64,000 bases of DNA from 2-02-FULL-47-50 sp964479045. GTDB lineage: Bacteria; Pseudomonadota; Gammaproteobacteria; Eutrophobiales; Eutrophobiaceae. This document shows positions 61,191 through 64,000 of the stretch, in pieces. The notes beneath the pieces were generated by a model. The model made no database searches. It was not told the origin of the DNA and saw only the letters and a list, made by a program, of their open reading frames with translations. Position 1 is the stretch's first letter, and every line of letters starts with the position of its first letter. The translations under genes and the position numbers were made by a program. The stretch is taken from the NCBI GenBank assembly GCA_964479045.1, contig CAYZJI010000007.1, forward strand, positions 38,137 through 102,136, read 5' to 3'.

Positions 61191-62015
61191 TTATTTCTTG
61201 CGTCTGCTGACAATCATGTTGTTGGAACGTTTGTTCCTGCGTGTCTTGTATCCCTTGGTCGGCTGGCCCCATGGAGTCACCGGATGGCGGCCGCCGGAAG
61301 TCTTGCCTTCACCACCACCATGCGGATGATCCACCGGATTCATGGCCACACCACGCACTGTAGGGCGAATACCGCGCCAGCGCTTGGCACCGGCCTTGCC
61401 CAGTTGTTCCAGTGAATGTTCATTGTTGCCGACTTCACCAATAGTGGCGCGGCAATCGGCCAGTACCTTGCGCATTTCGCCGGAACGCAGACGCAGGGTG
61501 CAATGAATACCTTCACGGGCCATAAGCTGTACACCGGCACCGGCACTGCGCGCAATCTGTGCGCCCTTGCCCGGTTTCATTTCCACACAATGCACCGTGG
61601 AACCAATCGGAATATTCCGTAATGGCAGACAGTTGCCGACTTTAATCGCGGCATCCGCACCGGACATTAATTCTTCGCCCTGGGCCACGCCATTCGGTGC
61701 AATGATGTAACGGCGCTCGCCATCAGCGTAGAGCAACAGCGCGATATGTGCGGAGCGGTTAGGATCGTATTCGATACGTTCGACTTTCGCCGGGATCGTA
61801 TCCTTGTCACGCTTGAAATCGATGACACGATAATGCTGCTTGGCGCCGCCGCCGCGATGACGCGTGGTAATACGACCGTAATTGTTGCGGCCGGATGTCT
61901 TGGCTTGTTTCTCCAGCAGCGGAGCATGTGGTTCACCCTTGTACAGGCCCGGGGTGACTACCGTAAGCTTGGCCCGGCGCCCTGCCGATGTAGGTCTTGG
62001 TTTGACTAGTGGCAT
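61191..62015 (-). CDS. rplB: 50S ribosomal protein L2 (uL2)
   Basis: A 274-residue protein at the peptidyl transferase region. The highly conserved [25 protein letters not shown] (read in parts, about residues 220-245) includes the key histidine. Length matches E. coli (273). Confidence 0.98.
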   Translation of the reverse strand: MPLVKPRPTSAGRRAKLTVVTPGLYKGEPHAPLLEKQAKTSGRNNYGRITTRHRGGGAKQHYRVIDFKRDKDTIPAKVERIEYDPNRSAHIALLLYADGERRYIIAPNGVAQGEELMSGADAAIKVGNCLPLRNIPIGSTVHCVEMKPGKGAQIARSAGAGVQLMAREGIHCTLRLRSGEMRKVLADCRATIGEVGNNEHSLEQLGKAGAKRWRGIRPTVRGVAMNPVDHPHGGGEGKTSGGRHPVTPWGQPTKGYKTRRNKRSNNMIVSRRKK

Positions 62016-62018
62016 GGC

Positions 62019-62315
62019 TTACTCCGCTCCCATAAAATCAATATCGAAACCGGGTTTCAGTTTCACATAGGCCTTCTTCCAGCCGGAACGGCGGCCCGGC
62101 CGGTATTTGAACATCTTGGTCTTGCCCTTCACATTGCAGACTTGAACCGCTGCGACTTCCACGGAGAACATTTTCTCCACGGCACGCTTGATCTCGGTCT
62201 TGTTCGCATCATCAGCCACCTTGAATACAAACTGTTTGTATTTGTCTGCGAGGCGCGCGCTTTTTTCTGAAACACGGGGTTCCAGAATAATCGTCATCAG
62301 GCGTTCGTCGTTCAT
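62019..62315 (-). CDS. rplW: 50S ribosomal protein L23 (uL23)
   Basis: A 98-residue exit-tunnel protein and docking site for trigger factor and SRP. The EPRVSEKSA start, [20 protein letters not shown] helix and [13 protein letters not shown] end are typical. Its start overlaps the rplD stop by 4 bp. Confidence 0.97.
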   Translation of the reverse strand: MNDERLMTIILEPRVSEKSARLADKYKQFVFKVADDANKTEIKRAVEKMFSVEVAAVQVCNVKGKTKMFKYRPGRRSGWKKAYVKLKPGFDIDFMGAE

Positions 62316-62929
62316 GCGAGTGCAGCCTCCATCTTTTGTGCGGCGTCTTTGGTCATCACCACCTTGTCAAAACCGATCAGGGTGTAAGGATTGACTTCTT
62401 TGGTCGCAATGACGCTGACACAAGGAACATTACGTGACGCCAGATACAGATTTTCTGAAATCTCATCCGTCACAATCAGCGCTTCTTTCAAATTCAGTGC
62501 ATTGAGTTTTTCAACAAAGGACTTGGTCTTCGGCGTATCCACAGTAAACCCATCCACCAGCACCAGGCGTTCCTGGCGCGCGAGCTCGGACAGAATGGAA
62601 CGCATGGCACCGCGGTACATCTTGCGGTTCACCTTTTGGGAAAAATCACGCGGCTTGGCTGCAAACGTTACACCACCGCCACGCCACAACGGGCTGCGTA
62701 TGGTGCCGGCACGTGCACGGCCGGTGCCTTTCTGACGCCACGGTTTCTTGCCGCCACCACGCACTTCGGAACGGCCTTTCTGCGCCTTGGTACCGGCACG
62801 GCCGGCCGCCATGTAGGCGGTAAGCACCTGATGGATCAGGGCTTCATTGTAATCTGCAGCAAAAATACTGTCGGCCACCGACAACTTGCCTGCGGATTTT
62901 TTGCCTATGCTGTGTACTTTTAATTCCAT
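62312..62929 (-). CDS. rplD: 50S ribosomal protein L4 (uL4)
   Basis: A 205-residue protein with the extended loop [25 protein letters not shown] (read in parts) that reaches the tunnel. In E. coli L4 also represses the S10 operon at both transcription and translation. Full length. Confidence 0.97.
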   Translation of the reverse strand: MELKVHSIGKKSAGKLSVADSIFAADYNEALIHQVLTAYMAAGRAGTKAQKGRSEVRGGGKKPWRQKGTGRARAGTIRSPLWRGGGVTFAAKPRDFSQKVNRKMYRGAMRSILSELARQERLVLVDGFTVDTPKTKSFVEKLNALNLKEALIVTDEISENLYLASRNVPCVSVIATKEVNPYTLIGFDKVVMTKDAAQKMEAALA

Positions 62930-62939
62930 AGCGGTTTCC

Positions 62940-63578
62940 TTATGACTTGGCCGCAGGTTTGATCATGACCTTGCCACCCTTGGCACCGGGAACACTGCCT
63001 TTGATCAGGATCAGGTTGCGTTCACCATCCACACGGACCACTTCGAGATTGATTGAGGTCTGATGTGTATTGCCCATATGACCGGCCATTTTTTTGCCCT
63101 TGAACACACGACCCGGGGTCTGGTTCTGTCCGATAGAACCGGCAGAACGGTGGGACACCGAACATCCATGGGAAGTATTATTCATGCGGAAATTGTGCCG
63201 TTTGATAGCGCCGGCATAACCTTTACCGATCGTGGTTCCTGACACATCTACCATTTGGCCGGGCTGGAAAATATCGACCTTGATTTCAGCGCCGGTAGCC
63301 AGATCCTTGCCTTCATCCGCAGCCAGACGGAACTCGGCCAGACCTTCAGCGGCCGCCACTTCTGCCTTGGTATATACACCCGCCAGCGGCTTGTTCACCA
63401 GCGACGGTTTCTTCGTGCCCCATGCCACCTGCACGGCGCGATAACCATCACGATCCGCTTCGATCAGACGGGTCACGCGATTCGGCTGTGCTTCAATGAC
63501 GGTCACGGGCACAGATTGACCTTCCGCATCAAAGATGCGGGTCATACCACGCTTACGTCCAATAATCCCGATAGTCAT
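62940..63578 (-). CDS. rplC: 50S ribosomal protein L3 (uL3)
   Basis: A 212-residue early assembly protein. [17 protein letters not shown] start and the [23 protein letters not shown] loop, which contains the glutamine methylated by PrmB in E. coli, are present. Confidence 0.98.
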   Translation of the reverse strand: MTIGIIGRKRGMTRIFDAEGQSVPVTVIEAQPNRVTRLIEADRDGYRAVQVAWGTKKPSLVNKPLAGVYTKAEVAAAEGLAEFRLAADEGKDLATGAEIKVDIFQPGQMVDVSGTTIGKGYAGAIKRHNFRMNNTSHGCSVSHRSAGSIGQNQTPGRVFKGKKMAGHMGNTHQTSINLEVVRVDGERNLILIKGSVPGAKGGKVMIKPAAKS

Positions 63579-63592
63579 ATCGTGCGCCTTGC

Positions 63593-63907
63593 TTAATTCA
63601 GTTTGATCTGTACATCCACACCGGCAGCCAGATCCAGTTTCATCAATGCATCGACGGTTTTGTCCGTCGGGTTGACGATGTCCAGCAAACGCTTGTGCGT
63701 GCGTATCTCGTATTGATCGCGAGCATCTTTATCAACGTGCGGAGAAATCAGCACGGTAAACCGTTCTTTCTTGGTCGGCAGCGGGATCGGGCCTTTGACC
63801 TGCGCGCCGGTACGGCGTGCCGTCTCCACGATTTCGCGCGTGGATTGATCGATCAACCGGTGATCGAAGGCTTTGAGCCGGATGCGTATGTTCTGTTTTT
63901 CCGCCAT
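63593..63907 (-). CDS. rpsJ: 30S ribosomal protein S10 (uS10)
   Basis: A 104-residue protein that is also NusE, a partner of NusB in antitermination. [14 protein letters not shown] start and [29 protein letters not shown] are conserved. First gene of the S10 operon; the gap to tuf is only 28 bp, so there is little room for a long regulatory leader like the one E. coli has here. Confidence 0.98.
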   Translation of the reverse strand: MAEKQNIRIRLKAFDHRLIDQSTREIVETARRTGAQVKGPIPLPTKKERFTVLISPHVDKDARDQYEIRTHKRLLDIVNPTDKTVDALMKLDLAAGVDVQIKLN

Positions 63908-63935
63908 TTTGCTTTACTCGATCACTCTAGCTCGT

Positions 63936-64000
63936 TTATTTAATGACCTTGGTAACAACACCGGCACCCACAGTCCGGCCACCCTCACGAATCGCAAACC
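63936..64000 (-). CDS. tuf: Elongation factor Tu, C-terminal end (cut by window edge)
   Basis: The last 21 residues (FAIREGGRTVGAGVVTKVIK, TAA stop) are the conserved C-terminus of EF-Tu domain 3. Only this end lies in the window. The tuf-rpsJ order is that of the str-S10 junction in gammaproteobacteria. Confidence 0.96.
   Translation of the reverse strand, partial: FAIREGGRTVGAGVVTKVIK

Noticed and set aside
63908..63935. S10-type long leader with L4 regulatory hairpin
   Set aside because: Only 28 bp separate tuf and rpsJ, so an E. coli-like leader cannot be here.

Overview
The window is a stretch of bacterial chromosome from a gammaproteobacterium of moderate GC content. The main evidence is gene order: recA-recX-alaS-lysC-csrA-tRNA-Ser-tRNA-Arg, ybeD-lipB-lipA, mreBCD-mrdA-rodA-mltB-rlpA-dacA-dat and a complete S10-spc-alpha ribosomal supercluster all have the gammaproteobacterial arrangement, and many proteins (for example YadG/YadH) match the enterobacterial versions closely. 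The species cannot be named from sequence alone. A run of exactly 100 N at 30913-31012 shows that this is a scaffold. Most genes lie on the minus strand.

Layout. 1-5,300: a partial response regulator, a possible small membrane protein, then minus-strand housekeeping and envelope genes (Sel1-repeat protein, M50 protease, ttcA, a Rap1a/Tai-like protein, a Yip1 protein, a cold-shock protein, a small lipoprotein). 5,450-6,140: tRNA-Arg(ACG) and tRNA-Ser(GCT), separated by nearly 490 bp of tandem hairpins and a 5'-half tRNA-Arg remnant. 6,300-12,650: csrA, lysC, alaS, recX and recA, with a 140 bp MITE-like element and two copies of a multi-hairpin repeat in the spacers. 12,650-14,400: a WYL-domain regulator divergent from recA, with three 18-bp tandem repeats in the shared promoter, followed by what looks like one integron-type gene cassette. 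14,400-20,600: thpR, pncC, tadA, guaA, guaB and xseA, with heptamer repeats on both sides of guaA. 20,700-33,900: a GGDEF/EAL receptor, the lipoate genes, a 1247-residue Nfn/GltD-type flavoprotein fusion with a tandem cyclic-nucleotide-binding protein behind it, a heptamer array interrupted by the assembly gap, yadGH and a divergent beta-decarboxylating dehydrogenase. 34,000-43,800: queD, dat and the cell-elongation cluster. 44,000-50,200: gatCAB, small membrane and transport genes, and a SAM hydrolase family gene. 50,360-64,000: rplQ back to rpsJ and the 3' end of tuf.

How the genes work together. The core content is DNA repair (recA, recX, xseA), tRNA charging and modification (alaS, gatCAB, ttcA, tadA, queD), purine synthesis (guaAB), lipoylation (lipAB), rod-shape and peptidoglycan machinery, and translation plus Sec export. 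The unusual content lies between the genes: at least four kinds of short repeat. The strongest leads are (i) the WYL regulator/recA intergenic region, which has an 18-bp repeat array and no good LexA box; (ii) a hairpin-string repeat in three copies whose stems carry paired, structure-preserving differences; (iii) a lone cassette with attC-like ends; (iv) related hairpin arrays packed between two tRNA genes; and (v) the four-module flavoprotein fusion. No CRISPR array, prophage or complete insertion sequence was seen.
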